The notes under the pieces: generated by a model | Seen by the model: only the letters and a program-made list of their open reading frames with translations | Told to the model about the DNA's origin: nothing | Database searches by the model: none | Part shown: piece by piece, positions 21,645 through 22,799 of the stretch | How the letters are laid out: each line of letters opens with the position of its first letter | How positions within the stretch are numbered: position 1 is the stretch's first letter | Position numbers and translations under genes: made by a program | Origin: an uncultured Ruminococcus sp. | GTDB taxonomy: Bacteria; Bacillota; Clostridia; Oscillospirales; Acutalibacteraceae | Assembly (NCBI GenBank): GCA_946414115.1 | Contig: CAMKNF010000012.1 | Coordinates: forward strand, 1-22,799 | Direction: 5' to 3' | Length of the DNA stretch: 22,799 nt

Positions 21645-22649
21645 ATGGCTAAAAGCTCAATGCAGAAGCAGAAGCTTTTGTATCTGAAAAAAATTATGCT
21701 CGAAAAAACTGACGAAAATCACGCCCTTTCTGCAAACGAAATCAAGCAGGCGCTTGGAGCCTACGGAATCAGAACCGAGCGCAAAAGCCTGTATGACGAT
21801 TTGAAAATTCTCGAAACCTTCGGCCTTGACATCTGCCGAACACGCAGTACAACCGTAAAATATTACGTCGGAAGTCGTGACTTTGAAATGCCCGAGCTGA
21901 AACTTCTTGTTGACGCAATCCAGAGCTCAAAATTCATCACGCACAAAAAGAGCCTTTCGCTTATAAAAAAGCTCGAGGGGCTTGTCAGCGAAAACGAGGG
22001 CAAACAGCTCCAGCGACAGGTTTATGTTTCCAACCGTGTAAAGAACGTCAACGAAAAAATCTACTACAACGTTGACACGCTCCACAACGCAATTGCACGT
22101 GAAAAGCAGGTCGCTTTTAAATACTGCAAGTGGGAAACGGACTTTAGCTCCGAAAAGAAAATAGTCAAGGTCGAGCGCAAAAACGGCGCAATTTACAAGG
22201 TGTCGCCTTGGGCACTCTGCTGGGACGACGAGAATTACTACCTTGTTGCCTATGACAGCAAGGCAGAGATGATTAAGCACTATCGTGTTGACAAAATGGA
22301 GGCTATTGAAATCACAAACGACGAGCGTGACGGCAGAAAAACCTTTGAAAAGTTTGATATTGCAGGCTACACAAAGGGCGTTTTCTCAATGTTCGGCGGC
22401 GAACAGGCAAGCGTCAAGCTGTCGGTTGACAACAGCCTTGTCGGCGTTATCGTTGACCGTTTCGGCTCGGACGTGATGATAATGAAGGAAAGTGAGTCGA
22501 GCTTTACGGTGAATGTTGACGTTATGTTGAGTCCGCAGTTTTATGCGTGGGTGTTCGGTCTCGGCGGCAAGGTAAAGATTCTCTCACCGCAGAGAGCCGT
22601 TGATGAATACAAGGAAAGACTGACAGAAATTATTGATAAGTATTCGTGA
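21645..22649 (+). CDS. WYL-domain transcriptional regulator
   Basis: The 334-residue protein has an N-terminal winged helix-turn-helix (about 8-75; LSANEIKQALGAYGIRTERKSLYDDLKIL), a linker and a WYL domain (about 140-220) with YKVSPWALCWDDENYYLVAYD and the arginine-bearing KHYRVDKM. A C-terminal WCX-like extension (about 240-330) follows. WYL domains sense ligands, often nucleic acids or small molecules. Encoded 12 bases after the permease, with a strong AAAGGAG site, it most likely controls that permease and itself. The third residue of the WYL triad is kept only loosely (YYLVAYD). It ends at TGA 22647-22649, where the 115-base repeat begins. Confidence 0.88.
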   Translation: MAKSSMQKQKLLYLKKIMLEKTDENHALSANEIKQALGAYGIRTERKSLYDDLKILETFGLDICRTRSTTVKYYVGSRDFEMPELKLLVDAIQSSKFITHKKSLSLIKKLEGLVSENEGKQLQRQVYVSNRVKNVNEKIYYNVDTLHNAIAREKQVAFKYCKWETDFSSEKKIVKVERKNGAIYKVSPWALCWDDENYYLVAYDSKAEMIKHYRVDKMEAIEITNDERDGRKTFEKFDIAGYTKGVFSMFGGEQASVKLSVDNSLVGVIVDRFGSDVMIMKESESSFTVNVDVMLSPQFYAWVFGLGGKVKILSPQRAVDEYKERLTEIIDKYS

Positions 22650-22764
22650 TAAACGATAATTTAGCCGAGTGCCTCGGCGGGCAATTCGAGTGGAAAAGTC
22701 AGTTTGTTTGGAGAAAATTGCAGCCCGAATTTCAAGTTGATATTTAGGTGACGTTTCGGGACGT
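22650..22764 (+). repeat. Dispersed 115-bp non-coding repeat, copy B
   Basis: From TAAACGATAATTTAGCCGAG to GACGTTTCGGGACGT it matches copy A (9025-8911, minus strand) with about seven substitutions and no gap seen by eye. It starts at the base after the WYL stop codon and lies in the same orientation as that gene. The following bases (22771-22788) contain a TTCCCCT-ATT-AGGGGAA hairpin. Nothing else is visible before the window ends at 22799. Confidence 0.85.
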
Positions 22765-22799
22765 CAAGGTGATTCCCCTATTAGGGGAAATGTCGCAAA

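Overview
The window looks like chromosomal DNA of a strictly anaerobic, hydrogen-forming Clostridia member. An Oscillospirales/Ruminococcus-like gut Firmicute is my guess. The reasons are an [FeFe]-hydrogenase maturation GTPase (hydF), a large pyruvate:ferredoxin oxidoreductase, rubredoxin, a tRNA-Trp-responsive T-box, strong AGGAGG-type ribosome sites and near-consensus sigma-A promoters with 17-base spacers. I see no phage, insertion sequence, CRISPR array, rRNA or tRNA gene.

Layout. (1) Bases 1-984: 3' part of hydF (+), ending at a terminator shared with the opposing operon. (2) Bases 8053-1047 (-): a tryptophan operon read leftward from a TTGACA-17-TATAAT promoter through a T-box with a UGG specifier, then trpE-trpG-trpD-trpC-trpB-trpA and, overlapping trpA by GTGA, a sirtuin deacetylase. 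Most junctions overlap or are very short. No trpF is present. (3) Bases 8083-8553 (-): an orphan four-helix membrane protein with its own promoter. (4) Bases 8554-9095: a gene-free stretch rich in palindromes and dispersed repeats. (5) Bases 12656-9096 (-): PFOR. (6) Bases 12657-13180: an intergenic region with a tiny membrane-peptide ORF, a 14-bp hairpin and a converging promoter, arranged like a type I toxin-antitoxin locus. (7) Bases 13181-15389: dCMP deaminase (+), rubredoxin (-), a PnuC-like transporter (+) behind a structured leader, and an HD-domain gene (-) broken by one extra base. (8) Bases 15588-19905 (+): panG (DUF2520)-panB-panC-panD-coaBC, a pantothenate-to-4'-phosphopantetheine cluster. 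(9) Bases 19977-20381 (-): a Lys/Ala/Pro-tailed small basic protein with a DUF6465-like end. (10) Bases 20709-22649 (+): an AEC-family permease and a WYL-domain regulator, followed by a second copy of the 115-bp repeat seen in region 4.

How it fits together. The trp operon makes tryptophan from chorismate and is switched on when uncharged tRNA-Trp accumulates. The pan/coa cluster builds the CoA precursor, and CoA is the acyl acceptor used by PFOR. PFOR reduces ferredoxin, the usual electron donor of the hydrogenase that HydF helps assemble. Sirtuin (NAD+ consumer) and PnuC (NAD-precursor uptake) touch NAD metabolism.

The items most worth a second look are the toxin-antitoxin-like locus near 12.8-13.06 kb, the inverted 115-bp non-coding repeat at 8.9 and 22.7 kb, the structured pnuC leader, the sirtuin coupled to trpA, the missing trpF and the frameshifted HD gene.
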